This document shows positions 33,841 through 43,602 of a DNA stretch of 64,000 nt, one piece after another. The notes under the pieces are model-generated. The model did no database searches, was not told the DNA's origin, and worked only from the letters and a program-made list of their open reading frames with translations. Source of the stretch: RFSX01 sp964495785 (GTDB lineage Bacteria; Bacteroidota; Bacteroidia; Chitinophagales; Saprospiraceae); assembly GCA_964495785.1 (NCBI GenBank), contig CAZBXL010000005.1, positions 1-64,000 on the forward strand. Reading direction: 5' to 3'. Both the position numbers and the translations under genes were made by a program. Positions within the stretch are counted from its first letter, which is position 1. Each line of letters starts with the position of its first letter.

Positions 33841-34890
33841 CTAAGATTTGTTCAGTTTGAGTTGCCACTTCCATGCTGATGATGTCATGTCATCTAATGA
33901 GTAGTTAGCTTTCCAGTTTAACTCAGTAGTAGCCTTAGTATTATCGGCATATATAGCTGATACGTCACCAGCTCTACGAGCAGCTATTTTATAGTTTAAC
34001 TTTTGAGATGTAGAGGACTCGAATGATTTGATGACATCAAGTACACTATAACCTTTTCCTAATCCTAAGTTATAGACTTGGTAGTGCTCTTGATTGTTAT
34101 CTGCAAGAAGTTTTTCTAATGCAACAATATGAGCATCAGCTAAGTCACATACATGGATGTAGTCACGTATTGCCGTACCGTCATGAGTGTTATAATCGTC
34201 ACCAAATACACTCAGGCATTCTCTCAGACCTATTGCAGTCTGTGTGATGTAAGGCATCAAGTTGCTTGGGATACCTTTAGGAAGTTCTCCTATGTGAGCA
34301 CTCTCATGAGCTCCTATAGGATTAAAATACCTTAGCGAAATGGCTTTCTTTTGAGTAGTTGAATTTATATAGTTCTGAATAATTTCTTCCCCCATCTGCT
34401 TGGTGTGTCCATAAGGTGATGTTGGTTTTTTTATTGGAGACAACTCATTTACTGGAAGCGCATCAGGTTCTCCATAGACAGTACACGAAGATGAAAAGAT
34501 GAGATTGGAAATATTATTATCACTCATACCTTGTAGCACATTGATTAGGCTATCTAAGTTATTGTTATAATACTTAAGAGGGTGTTCTACGCTTTCACCG
34601 ACAGCTTTGAGAGCAGCAAAATGAATTACGCCAACACTATCATTGTGTTTTTTAAAAAAATCTAAAGTCTCTACTTTATTTCGTAAATCTATTTCGGCAA
34701 ACTCTACTTCCGTACCTGTGATCTTTTTTATTCCATCTAAAACAGACCTTTCAGAATTAGATAGATTGTCTATAATGATCGGCTCGTAGCCTTTATTGAC
34801 TAAGTCAACTACAACATGTGATCCTATATAACCAGTACCTCCTGTAACTATTACTTTTTTCAAAATAGTGATTTCTTTATTTCCTGACAA
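33841..34890 (-). CDS. galE: UDP-glucose 4-epimerase
   Basis: This 349-residue extended SDR has GGTGYIG (17-23), Ser residues in IFSSSCTVYGEP and the Tyr160/Lys164 pair in SPYGHTKQMGE. The epimerase signature RYFNPIGAHESAHIGE-LP and the C-terminal NLGLGKGYSVLDVIKSF are also present. It interconverts UDP-glucose and UDP-galactose for exopolysaccharide or LPS. Residues 1-10 exceed the usual start (MKKVIVTGG). A TTG at 34863 matches that position, so the real start may be there. Confidence 0.94.
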   Translation of the reverse strand: MSGNKEITILKKVIVTGGTGYIGSHVVVDLVNKGYEPIIIDNLSNSERSVLDGIKKITGTEVEFAEIDLRNKVETLDFFKKHNDSVGVIHFAALKAVGESVEHPLKYYNNNLDSLINVLQGMSDNNISNLIFSSSCTVYGEPDALPVNELSPIKKPTSPYGHTKQMGEEIIQNYINSTTQKKAISLRYFNPIGAHESAHIGELPKGIPSNLMPYITQTAIGLRECLSVFGDDYNTHDGTAIRDYIHVCDLADAHIVALEKLLADNNQEHYQVYNLGLGKGYSVLDVIKSFESSTSQKLNYKIAARRAGDVSAIYADNTKATTELNWKANYSLDDMTSSAWKWQLKLNKS

Positions 34891-35041
34891 AGATATGAGT
34901 TATTATAGGCTTCTATAGTAATCGATGAGATCACTCTGTATTATTTATATAAAAATTAATTAGATTGTGATGAATACCACTTATGCAATTTATTAAATTT
35001 TCTTAACGCTTCTTGCTTTAGGAAGGTTTCAGTTTTAAATT

Positions 35042-36532
35042 ATGAAGAACCAAAAGAAAGACATATTAGAATCTTACGATACCAATGTAGTAGATAATTC
35101 TGAACTCAATATTTGGGAGGCATTGATTCCAGTCGCCGTTGTTATCATTTTGTTATCAATCAATATTTTTTTTGGTGGAGGTGAGATGTTAGGGGCATAC
35201 AGTAATCATTGTATACTAATAATAGGTGGTCTTGTCGCTGCCATAGTTGGACTCTATAATAAGTCGAGTATAGTAGAAATGACCATAGAGATACTTAAGA
35301 ATCTCCAAAGTGTCTTGATCCCTATATTTATCTTGGCATTAGTTGGTGCCCTTGCAGGTACGTGGCTCATAAGTGGCATTATACCTGCGATGATCTACTA
35401 TGGTCTTAAGATCTTAAGTCCAGAAATTTTTCTTCCAGCGACAGTGATTATTGCATCAGTAATATCCCTTGCGACGGGTAGTTCATGGACGACATCTGCT
35501 ACGGTAGGCATTGCATTAATAGGTATCGGAGAGGCCATAGGTATGCCACGAGGTATGATAGCAGGAGCTGTAATCTCAGGAGCTTATTTTGGAGATAAGA
35601 TGTCACCTCTGTCAGATACGACTAACCTTGCACCAGCTATGGCAGGAACAGATTTGTTTACACATATCAAGTATATGATGTACACGACTTTTCCTTCTAT
35701 AATCATAACCCTAATTGTATTTTCTATTCTGTCATTTACAGTAGATTATAACGGAGATACTGATGTCTCACAAATGTTAGCATCACTATCTACAGATTTT
35801 AATATCAAACCTATCTTATTCTTAGTGCCTCTCGCTGTTGTTCTTCTTATTATAAAGAAAACACATCCTGTCGTTGCGTTATTAGTAGGTGTTATTCTTG
35901 CAGCTATTTTTGCTGTCATATTTCAACCCGAGGTGATAGCCCAAGTAGCAGGCTCAACTGATTCTAATCTCTCTTCTATACTAAGTGGACTGAGTAAAGC
36001 TATATTCACAGAAACTGCAGTTAACTCAAGTAATGCAGAGCTTGCAGATTTATTATCATCTAAGGGTATGATAGGAATGCTGTGGACAATTTTATTGATT
36101 ATATCTGCCATGATATTCGGCGGAGTTATGGACGGGATAGGAGCACTATCCAGAATTAGTAAAGCGTTATTAAGTATGGCGTCAAGTGTCTTTGGTCTAT
36201 TTGCAAGTACAGTCGCGAGTGCATTAGCATTGAATATCACAGCGTCCGATCAGTATCTTGCGATTGTCGTCCCTGGTAAAATGTTTAGCCAAGCTTACGA
36301 GGATAAAAACTTAGCACCAGAAAATCTCTCACGTACGCTTGAGGATGCAGGGACGGTTACTTCCGTTCTCGTGCCATGGAATACATGTGGCGCTTATCAG
36401 TCTACCGTCTTAGGTGTCAGTGTCGTTGATTACTTTATCTATGCTATATTCAATTGGTTGAGCCCTTTCATGACTTTACTTGTGGCGGGCTTATCTATAA
36501 AAATAAGATACCTGACTGATAAGAAAAATTAG
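35042..36532 (+). CDS. nhaC: Na+/H+ antiporter NhaC family
   Basis: This 496-residue protein has about eleven to twelve membrane helices. Family features are LATGSSWTTSATVGIALIGI, GAYFGDKMSPLSDTTNLAPA, ALNITASDQYLAIVVPGKMF and LEDAGTVTSVLVPWNTCGAY. These match the NhaC branch, including the discontinuous helices with SDTTN and WNTCG. It exports Na+ in exchange for protons, as expected in a marine bacterium. It is followed nine bases later by pnuC. Confidence 0.92.
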   Translation: MKNQKKDILESYDTNVVDNSELNIWEALIPVAVVIILLSINIFFGGGEMLGAYSNHCILIIGGLVAAIVGLYNKSSIVEMTIEILKNLQSVLIPIFILALVGALAGTWLISGIIPAMIYYGLKILSPEIFLPATVIIASVISLATGSSWTTSATVGIALIGIGEAIGMPRGMIAGAVISGAYFGDKMSPLSDTTNLAPAMAGTDLFTHIKYMMYTTFPSIIITLIVFSILSFTVDYNGDTDVSQMLASLSTDFNIKPILFLVPLAVVLLIIKKTHPVVALLVGVILAAIFAVIFQPEVIAQVAGSTDSNLSSILSGLSKAIFTETAVNSSNAELADLLSSKGMIGMLWTILLIISAMIFGGVMDGIGALSRISKALLSMASSVFGLFASTVASALALNITASDQYLAIVVPGKMFSQAYEDKNLAPENLSRTLEDAGTVTSVLVPWNTCGAYQSTVLGVSVVDYFIYAIFNWLSPFMTLLVAGLSIKIRYLTDKKN

Positions 36533-36541
36533 ATTATCAGA

Positions 36542-37168
36542 ATGGATTTAGATTTTATTTATAATTGGAATATATGGCTGGAGATCATCGGGACAATAAC
36601 CGGTATCATATGCGTCTGTCTCCAAACTATGGAGAAAATCAGTTCTTGGATATTCGGTATTATAAGTGTAACGCTTCTTTCCATTTTATTCTATCAGAAT
36701 AATCTCGTTTCAGATTTTGTACTCCACATTATTTTTCTGATTTTAAATATATATGGATGGTGGACGTGGTATAAGTATAAAGAGGTAACGCAAGATGAGA
36801 ATGTGACACTGTCTTTAGCTAAATCACAATGGCTCGTTATCGGTGTGATTGTACTTCTTGTGACGCCATTATGGGGATATTTGATGCTAAGATATTTTAA
36901 TGCAGACTTTGCTTTCTTTGATGCTTTTACCACCGTGGGTAGTTTAATAGCACAGTATCTTTTAGCTAAGAAGTATATCGAAAATTGGTTGATCTGGATA
37001 ATAGTTGATGTCATTTCTATTGTGATCTACATTGCTAAGGGATTGTATATTGTCGTGTTCTTATTTATCATTTATTTGATTTTGAGTTTATTGGGATATC
37101 TAAATTGGAAAGGAAAGACAAGAAAAATTCCTCCCTATCTTGTAGGTGATTTATTGAAAGAAAAATAG
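36542..37168 (+). CDS. pnuC: PnuC-type nicotinamide riboside (or related vitamin) transporter
   Basis: This 208-residue seven-helix membrane protein has the family features EIIGTITGIICVCLQTMEKI, SWIFGIISVTL, IYGWWTWYKYK (aromatic WW substrate site) and ENWLIWIIVDVISIVIYIAK. PnuC takes up nicotinamide riboside for NAD salvage, and related Bacteroidota homologues carry thiamine. No TPP or NAD riboswitch is seen upstream because the gene directly follows nhaC. The substrate is therefore open. Confidence 0.88.
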   Translation: MDLDFIYNWNIWLEIIGTITGIICVCLQTMEKISSWIFGIISVTLLSILFYQNNLVSDFVLHIIFLILNIYGWWTWYKYKEVTQDENVTLSLAKSQWLVIGVIVLLVTPLWGYLMLRYFNADFAFFDAFTTVGSLIAQYLLAKKYIENWLIWIIVDVISIVIYIAKGLYIVVFLFIIYLILSLLGYLNWKGKTRKIPPYLVGDLLKEK

Positions 37169-37412
37169 TCAGATCACCTTCATGAGTACACCTCTGCTAT
37201 TGTTTCAGTATTATATTACTACTTCTTAAGCCTGTAGCATCGATTAATTGATCGTAGATTCATTGGATTATTAGTTCAAATGACTTATAGCTCCAATTAA
37301 GCATTAGATATCAAGTCTACATAATAGGTTGCTATTATTTATTGGAAAACTTAAAACTATAGGGCACCATTTACATTATATTACTGGTCCTACAATAAAT
37401 GTTTTTATCGGT

Positions 37413-37420
37413 TAAATTTG
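37413..37420 (+). promoter_or_regulatory. Bacteroidota -7 box candidate
   Basis: TAAATTTG matches the TAnnTTTG element and lies 41 bases before the hydrolase start, a distance suited to a short leader. The -33 TTG is weak (a T tract). Confidence 0.35.
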
Positions 37421-37461
37421 TGCCATAAAGAGGCTTCAATTAAGAAAAAGTGACTAATTAA

Positions 37462-38319
37462 ATGGCAACCACTCATGCATATAATCAAAATCCTTCTATG
37501 ATACCTTACCATTCTTTTGGTGGAGAAGGGGAGGTGGTGCACTTTGCTCATGCTAATGGTTATCCTCCTGAAGCGTATAAGCAGCTCTTAGATCCAGTGA
37601 CTCAGGAATATCAAGTTATTGGGATGATGCAGAGACCTCTATGGGAGGATTCTGATTATACTGTGGTCAGAGACTGGCATATGTTAGCAGATGATTTGAT
37701 TTTATTTTTAGATGCACACTCTATGAAAGATATTGTAGGCATAGGACATTCACTGGGAGGTGTCGTAAGTGTACTGGCGGCAGATAAGAGACCTGACTTA
37801 TTTAAGAAGTTGATCTTGATAGAGCCAGTGATCTTTCCTAAGTTAATGACATCTATCAATCACCTAATGCCTATGTTTTTGCGTAAGAAATATGTGCCAG
37901 TAGCTAAGGTCGCTCTGAACAGAAGAGACCATTGGGATACAGAGCAAGAGATATTTGATTCTTACAGGAAGAAAAGAATATTTTCTTTATTGTCTGATGA
38001 GACAATATGGGATTGGATTAGAGCAGGAATAGTCAGAGATAAAGAGGGAGGCGTTACGCTGAGATTTACCAAACAATGGGAGGCGCATATATATGCAACA
38101 GTTACCAATGTGCTGGACGCATTAGATAGATTGAAGATGCCGTTCTTCATTATGAGAGGAGAAAAAACAAATGTAATATCTGATAATACATGGAGTAAAT
38201 TGCATAAGAAGTTTTCTGATAAGCACTTAATAGAATACAAGAATACGACACATTTATTACCATTAGAGAAGCCAGCTCTTCTTGCTAAGGATATTCAAAA
38301 TATCATTAATAATAATTAG
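37462..38319 (+). CDS. Alpha/beta hydrolase
   Basis: This 285-residue protein has the nucleophile elbow GIGHSLGG with Ser97, an oxyanion region in HFAHANGYPPEAY, an acid-bearing strand near FFIMRGEKTNVISDN and the catalytic His264 in NTTHLLPLEKP. It is an esterase/lipase-like enzyme of unknown substrate. An aldo-keto reductase gene follows after 12 bases and an acyl-CoA dehydrogenase after that, so a shared catabolic or detoxification role is possible. Confidence 0.9.
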   Translation: MATTHAYNQNPSMIPYHSFGGEGEVVHFAHANGYPPEAYKQLLDPVTQEYQVIGMMQRPLWEDSDYTVVRDWHMLADDLILFLDAHSMKDIVGIGHSLGGVVSVLAADKRPDLFKKLILIEPVIFPKLMTSINHLMPMFLRKKYVPVAKVALNRRDHWDTEQEIFDSYRKKRIFSLLSDETIWDWIRAGIVRDKEGGVTLRFTKQWEAHIYATVTNVLDALDRLKMPFFIMRGEKTNVISDNTWSKLHKKFSDKHLIEYKNTTHLLPLEKPALLAKDIQNIINNN

Positions 38320-38331
38320 GAATAGAGATAG

Positions 38332-39384
38332 ATGAAATATAACAAATTAGGAAGTTCGGATATAAACGTATCGCGTGCATGCTTAGGATCGATGACATGG
38401 GGTATACAGAATACTCAGAAAGATGCAGATGAGCAAATAGATTATGCCATCTCTCAGGGTATTAACTTTATAGATACTGCAGAGATGTATCCAGTGCCAC
38501 CATCAGAAAAGACAGCTGGCGATACAGAACGAATTATAGGAGATTATCTAAGTCGACATTCTAATAAAAGATCTGAGCTCATCATCATGTCCAAAATAGC
38601 CGGAAGAGGAATCCCCTATATGCGTCATGGTGATAATATCAAAGCTGAGTACATCACATCATCCATAGATGCCTCACTTAAGAGACTACAGACTGATTAC
38701 ATGGATGTGTATCAGCTGCACTGGCCTAATCGTCAGCACCCTCATTTCAATAAGCATTGGCATGATGGTATCTCACTTAAGGATATAGATGGACAACGAG
38801 AGGAAGAGAATTTCTTACAAGTCTTAAGAGCTCTGGAAGAGAATGTCAAAGCTGGCAAAATCCGTGAGATAGGCCTATCTGATGAGACACCATGGGGTAT
38901 CAGTAAATATATAGAACTGAGTAAGAAGCATGATCTACCTCGTATGATTTCTCTACAGAATGAATTTAGTCTTCTGCACTCTAAAGATTGGCCGTATGTC
39001 ATAGAGTCATGTATGATAGAGAATATTGCCTACTTGCCATGGTCTCCATTAGCTGGAGGTATATTAAGTGGTAAGTACCTTAATAATGAAATGCCTGAGG
39101 GGAGTCGATGGACATTCAGTCAGAGGCATGGGATTTTTAGAAATACGGAGAATGTACATAAAGCAGTTGCAGAATATAAGGCCATAGCTGATGCACACGA
39201 TATTACATGTAGCCAGTTGAGTTTAGCATGGTGCAACTCTTTTGATTGGGTTGCGTCGACTATAATAGGGGCTACTAAGATGTCACAGCTCAAAGAAGAT
39301 ATCGAAGCATTCGATATTATATTAGATAAGGAAGTTCTTAAGAAAATCAATGGTGTATTAAAAGATTTTCCAGTACCTTTCTAA
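38332..39384 (+). CDS. Aldo/keto reductase (Tas-like)
   Basis: This 350-residue (beta/alpha)8 reductase has the tetrad Asp48 (NFIDTAEMYPVPP), Tyr53, Lys88 (IIMSKIAGRG) and His130 (DVYQLHWPNR). The extended loop at about 133-152 and the length fit the Tas subgroup. It uses NADPH to reduce aldehydes or ketones. It is translationally close to the hydrolase (12 bases) and 50 bases from the acyl-CoA dehydrogenase. Confidence 0.93.
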   Translation: MKYNKLGSSDINVSRACLGSMTWGIQNTQKDADEQIDYAISQGINFIDTAEMYPVPPSEKTAGDTERIIGDYLSRHSNKRSELIIMSKIAGRGIPYMRHGDNIKAEYITSSIDASLKRLQTDYMDVYQLHWPNRQHPHFNKHWHDGISLKDIDGQREEENFLQVLRALEENVKAGKIREIGLSDETPWGISKYIELSKKHDLPRMISLQNEFSLLHSKDWPYVIESCMIENIAYLPWSPLAGGILSGKYLNNEMPEGSRWTFSQRHGIFRNTENVHKAVAEYKAIADAHDITCSQLSLAWCNSFDWVASTIIGATKMSQLKEDIEAFDIILDKEVLKKINGVLKDFPVPF

Positions 39385-39434
39385 TCAGTAATTAGAATTA
39401 TAAGAAAATAGTGTCCACATAGAATTATAAAATT

Positions 39435-40549
39435 ATGGAAGCATCAATATCAAAATCAGGCTCAAGAAGAAACTTTACAGAAGATCAGATCATGTTCAGG
39501 GAAGCATATAGAGGTTTCTTAGCAGACGAGATTGTTCCTCATATGGATCAATGGAGAGAAAATGGTATCGTAGATAGAATCGCTTTTAAGAAAGCTGGTG
39601 AGATGGGTTTCTTAATGATATGGCCTGACGAAAAATATGGAGGTCTCGGAGATCGAGATTTTAAATATGAGCAGATTATCATAGAAGAGACGTGTCGGGC
39701 AGGATGTATGGATTGGTTCAATACATTGCATAGTCGATTAGTAGGTCCTTATTTTGATAAATTAGGAACTGAGGCTCAAAAAGAAAAATTTCTTATTGGA
39801 GCGGCTACTGGTGATATTATACTTGCCGTGGCAATGTCTGAGCCAGATGCAGGTAGCGATCTTTCAGGTATGCGATCAACGTTAGAACTCAAAGGAGATC
39901 ATTATGTCCTTAATGGAAACAAAACTTATATATCTAACGGTATCAATGGAGATGCTATTGTGACAGCTGCAAAAACACACCCTGGATCAGGGCGTCATGA
40001 TATGACATTGTGTGTCGTAGAGGCAGGCATGGAAGGATTTAAGAGAGGTGCTAACTTATCCAAAATGGGACTCAAAGGTCAGGATACTGCAGAGTTATTT
40101 TTTGATAATGTCATCATACCTAAAGAGAATATTCTCGGAGAGCCGGGCAAAGGTTTTTCTTATCTTATGCATGGTCTTGCAGAAGAGCGTCTCATCATAG
40201 CTGTACAGTCAGCAGTCAATGCCAGAAAGGCTTTTAATATTACACGTGATTTTGTAATGGAACGTAAAGCTTTTGGTAAGACTATAAGTGCACTTCAGAA
40301 TACTCAATTCACAATGGCGCAGATGGATGCAGAACTTGATATGCTTGAAGTCTACATCGATCACTGTGTGGAACTTAATAATAAAAATGAACTCTCTGCC
40401 AATGCGGGTGCCAAAGTCAAACTACTTGCGTCTGAACTCGAAGGCCGTATGACAGATCTTGGCGTACAACTCCATGGGGGTGCCGGCTACATGTCAGAGT
40501 ATGAGATCAGCAGAATGTATACTGATGCAAGAGTATCACGTATATATGG
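39435..40549 (+). CDS. Acyl-CoA dehydrogenase, C-terminus cut by gap
   Basis: The 371 visible residues cover nearly the whole family length (about 380-385). Seen are DEKYGGLGDRDFKYEQIIIE, the FAD-binding LAVAMSEPDAGSDLSGM, LNGNKTYISNGINGDAIVTA, ERKAFGKTISALQNTQFTMA and the C-terminal LHGGAGYMSEYEISRMYTDA ending RVSRIYG just at the N run. The missing end should be the usual short GTTEI segment. It oxidises acyl-CoA in fatty-acid or branched-chain degradation and passes electrons to ETF. Confidence 0.93.
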
Positions 40550-40649
40550 NNNNNNNNNNNNNNNNNNNNNNNNNNNNNNNNNNNNNNNNNNNNNNNNNNN
40601 NNNNNNNNNNNNNNNNNNNNNNNNNNNNNNNNNNNNNNNNNNNNNNNNN
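40550..40649. other. Assembly gap (100 N)
   Basis: This is a run of exactly 100 N of unknown true length. It swallows the 3' end of the acyl-CoA dehydrogenase and the 5' part of the next gene, and so probably stands for more than 100 bases. Confidence 0.99.
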
Positions 40650-41088
40650 CACTTGCTTCAGTCCAGAATTTGGAATTACAGAGGACGAACAATTTTTATA
40701 CAATGCAGAAATCGGAATATTGCAGCTTGAGTTAGATACAGCTATTACACTGACTCATGTGGGCTACTCGATAGAGCCAGGATTCAATATCGTATTTGTG
40801 TATAGGCATTTCTTAGAGAACAGTTTTAATATAGATGACGACGAAGTAGAAGTAAGATTTCTCTTTGAAGTAGATGGCGACTCAGACTCATTTATTATAG
40901 ACAGTCAAGCTGAATTTGAAGATTCAAAAAGCTTGTACGCAGGCTGTGGTTTTGTTCTACAACAAATTAATGGAAGGATAGAGGGAGAAAAAATATCAGA
41001 GGGCCATTGGGATATTGATGCTGCGTTGTTCATCGAAAGAGTCAATAATACAATAGAGCTTGACTTCAATGGGACCTTTAAATTCTGA
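40650..41088 (+). CDS. Unknown protein, C-terminal fragment after gap
   Basis: The open frame from the gap edge to the TGA at 41086-41088 gives about 145 residues, beginning TCFSPEFGITEDEQFLYNAE. It is acidic and beta-rich (DEVEVRFLFEVDGDSDSFII; IEGEKISEGHWDIDAAL), resembling exported beta-sandwich proteins. The N-terminus is lost in the N run, so localisation cannot be judged. No family is recognised. Confidence 0.6.
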
Positions 41089-41304
41089 TAATGTCATTAT
41101 AACTTAACCAGAATTATACGAGAATTGACTCAATAAAAATCTAAGTATTACTTCATTATTTCCCGGCAGTCTCTCCAAACCTTTCTTGATATTTATTGTT
41201 TATTAGTTATAAAATAATCGCAGTGGTACCATCTGACTATTTACACTAAAACGTAGTGTATTTATTATTATAATTATTAATTGCATAATTAAAATTTAAT
41301 CAAG

Positions 41305-41727
41305 ATGAACGATTTATCTCCCGTAAAAGACATAATGACGAGTGACTTAATCACAGTCAATCCAGGTAGTTCTATTTCTGATGTAGAAGACATTTTTTCT
41401 AAGAATAGAATACACCATATTCCAGTAACTGAAGGAAAAAAATTAGTTGGTATTATTAGTAAGTCTGATTACTTATTTTTTAAGAGAGGGTATAACGATC
41501 TTGCAATAGAAGATGCCTATGACGAAAAAAGAACTAACAGAGAGACTGCAAGTTCTATAATGACGAAAGGGTTAGCCGTCCTTGAAAGTAACGATAGGAT
41601 AGGAGTGGCTATAGAGATATTTAAAGAGAACTTATTTCACGCTATACCGATAGTAGATGATGAAGAACTTAAAGGTATTGTTACGACATTTGATCTTATA
41701 GACAAATACATACCATCTCTATCTTAA
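41305..41727 (+). CDS. Tandem CBS-domain protein
   Basis: The 140 residues are two CBS motifs: SPVKDIMTSDLITVNPGSSI through KLVGIISKSDYLFFKRG (about 5-60), and ETASSIMTKGLAVLESNDRI through ELKGIVTTFDLIDKYIPSL (about 78-138). Such stand-alone pairs bind adenine nucleotides (AMP/ATP/SAM) and act as energy or metabolite sensors. No partner domain or neighbour identifies the target. A TACACTA-AAACG-TAGTGTA hairpin lies about 65 bases upstream in the AT-rich leader. Confidence 0.9.
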   Translation: MNDLSPVKDIMTSDLITVNPGSSISDVEDIFSKNRIHHIPVTEGKKLVGIISKSDYLFFKRGYNDLAIEDAYDEKRTNRETASSIMTKGLAVLESNDRIGVAIEIFKENLFHAIPIVDDEELKGIVTTFDLIDKYIPSLS

Positions 41728-41864
41728 AATATTCTATAGCAATTGTTTGTGATAGATAGAATACATTGAATCTAATTATTAGAGTGTTTTAATATCCCGG
41801 GTTTTTATAAATTAGAAATTGTTTTCTTTAGCCATTGAGTTAATTCTTAAGAAATGATTTTGTC

Positions 41865-42143
41865 TTAAGTCTCGCTTGATTCAGCAGGTTTTTCTGGCGG
41901 GATGACAATTTCTAATTTCCTTTTGAGGCGATAGTATGATATGAATCCGACGACTATCATTACAGCAGCCATGATAAATAATGGAATGGCTAAAAATTTC
42001 AATTTGTGAAATGAATCTATACCTATGATAGTCAGACCCAAGCCAATAAAATAAAAACTCGTACGTATAAATGACAAGAGTGTACGTTGATTAGCTAAGA
42101 TGGTCCGATCGACTGCAAGGGTAGTGTTACTTTGGGCTAACAT
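41865..42143 (-). CDS. DUF202 (YidH-like) small membrane protein
   Basis: The 92 residues have the DUF202 signature at the N-terminus (LAVDRTILANQRTLLSFIRT, including the LAxxRTxLaxxRT pattern) and two transmembrane helices (about 32-45 and 52-70). The C-terminus is Pro/Glu-rich. The function of the family is unknown. It starts 14 bases after the alginate lyase gene on the same strand and is likely cotranscribed, although a functional link is not evident. Confidence 0.85.
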   Translation of the reverse strand: MLAQSNTTLAVDRTILANQRTLLSFIRTSFYFIGLGLTIIGIDSFHKLKFLAIPLFIMAAVMIVVGFISYYRLKRKLEIVIPPEKPAESSET

Positions 42144-42157
42144 ATGTAAAGCAGTTT

Positions 42158-43297
42158 TTATTTTTGCTGTAGATGATCATTCACTTCAAAGTATGCTTGA
42201 TTCGATATGGCATCAGGACTAATTGTAACTGTCGCAGACTTAAACCATACTTCAGCATAATTACCATCTGCATATTGCTTTGATATATTACCGCCATGTG
42301 TCTCTGCGCCAGAACACCAATTCTTATTGACTTCAGGCGATTTTCCATTTGTCTGATTATAACATCCTTGCTTGAAGAAGAGGCCTTCGTTAGCATATGC
42401 ATTTTTGCGTTCTACACCATCTTGCCCAATAGGTGCAAATAGTTTTTTCGTTTGTTCTGGCATGTCTGATTTAGCAGCATATTCAGATTTGACTAAGTTT
42501 TTCTCATATGTTTTTGTTTCATGTCCTTCACTCATGAATTTTAAGAACATAATGCCGTCTTTAACTTCGATTTCGTAAGAGAATTCTTCACCTAATTTAA
42601 TTCCGTCCTCAGGTTCAGCAGGAGCTGAGTTTTCTGTATCGCCAACTACCGAAAAATCATATCCCCATACAGGTGTCGAGTAGTCCCATCTGCCAGAGTT
42701 ATCATCCCCGGCTGTGTTAATTTCGTAATTCCAAAATACCGAACCCTTAGTATGATTAGGAAATTTTTTATAAAATATTTTAAGTGGTTCGTTCTCATGG
42801 CCATCTGCGCTATGTATCTGGCCCACTACAACAGAATAGGAAGCAGCTACTCGAGCATCACCTGTGGCTGAGACGTTCATGACCTTAAGTGTGCCAGTAA
42901 GTTGAGCTGGCGTCGTAGGATACCACTTTTTTATTTGTCCTAATTCGGTTCTCGTATTGTTAGACGTGCCGTGAGGACTACCTGCATTGGGCGTTTTGTA
43001 GACAACATAGTCTACGTTATTTTCAGTTGTAGTGTAAAAGAAATCTTTGTTCTGATAGTCTACGGGAAGTCCAACATTCTCTCCATCACCTAATACCAAA
43101 TTAAAATCATCAAACAATCCAATTACATCACTTGGGTACAGAACCTCTTGAGTAACTGATTTTGTAGTCGCATTATTTTCGCTGGCCACATTTTGTTCTT
43201 GTGAGCTGTTCTTACAACTACTTAATAATTGTATGATAGCTATAGATAAAAACAATACTAATAATGGTTTTGTAATTACTGTCTTAATTTCCTTCAT
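42158..43297 (-). CDS. Polysaccharide lyase family 7 alginate lyase, lipoprotein
   Basis: This 379-residue lipoprotein has a lipobox ending LLSSC with Cys28. A PL7 beta-jelly-roll follows with all three family blocks: RTELGQ (116-121), QIH (160-162, catalytic His) and FFKQGCYNQ (307-315, with the catalytic Tyr). A Ser/Asn-rich linker lies between the lipid anchor and the domain. It depolymerises alginate by beta-elimination at the outer membrane. No SusC/SusD pair, PL17 lyase or uronate-catabolism gene is in the window, so it is an isolated enzyme here. It is cotranscribed with the DUF202 gene. Confidence 0.93.
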   Translation of the reverse strand: MKEIKTVITKPLLVLFLSIAIIQLLSSCKNSSQEQNVASENNATTKSVTQEVLYPSDVIGLFDDFNLVLGDGENVGLPVDYQNKDFFYTTTENNVDYVVYKTPNAGSPHGTSNNTRTELGQIKKWYPTTPAQLTGTLKVMNVSATGDARVAASYSVVVGQIHSADGHENEPLKIFYKKFPNHTKGSVFWNYEINTAGDDNSGRWDYSTPVWGYDFSVVGDTENSAPAEPEDGIKLGEEFSYEIEVKDGIMFLKFMSEGHETKTYEKNLVKSEYAAKSDMPEQTKKLFAPIGQDGVERKNAYANEGLFFKQGCYNQTNGKSPEVNKNWCSGAETHGGNISKQYADGNYAEVWFKSATVTISPDAISNQAYFEVNDHLQQK

Positions 43298-43602
43298 CTT
43301 GATAGTCGTTTGTTTGCGAATTGATTTATAATTGTAGATAATAAAAGAGTTATAAGCGTACGTAATAATTTCAAGCTTGTATTGTACACTTGAAAGTAGA
43401 TTATAATCTCTACTTATTTAAATTATATCCTTATAATATTTTAAAATTGAAAATGGCAAATCGTTTGGGCTGTAATGAATGAAGTTGACTTATTCAGTTC
43501 AGAAAGATAATTGAAAACGATATTTAATATTTCTTTCCAAGTCTTTAGATGTATTTTAATACGAAATTCTTCATTGGGTATTTAAAATCAATGATAATCT
43601 AT
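43298..43602. other. Intergenic region, no feature recognised
   Basis: The 305 bases between the alginate lyase start and the SDR stop are AT-rich and contain no convincing ORF or strong hairpin. They should hold the alginate lyase promoter on the minus strand, but I cannot pick out a clear TAnnTTTG box. Confidence 0.5.

Noticed and set aside
36533..36541. Riboswitch upstream of pnuC
   Set aside because: Only nine bases separate it from nhaC, leaving no room for a TPP or NAD riboswitch.
41231..41250. TACACTA/TAGTGTA hairpin before the CBS gene
   Set aside because: The 7 bp AT-rich stem without a T tract is too weak to call a terminator or a defined operator. It is mentioned only in the gene entry.
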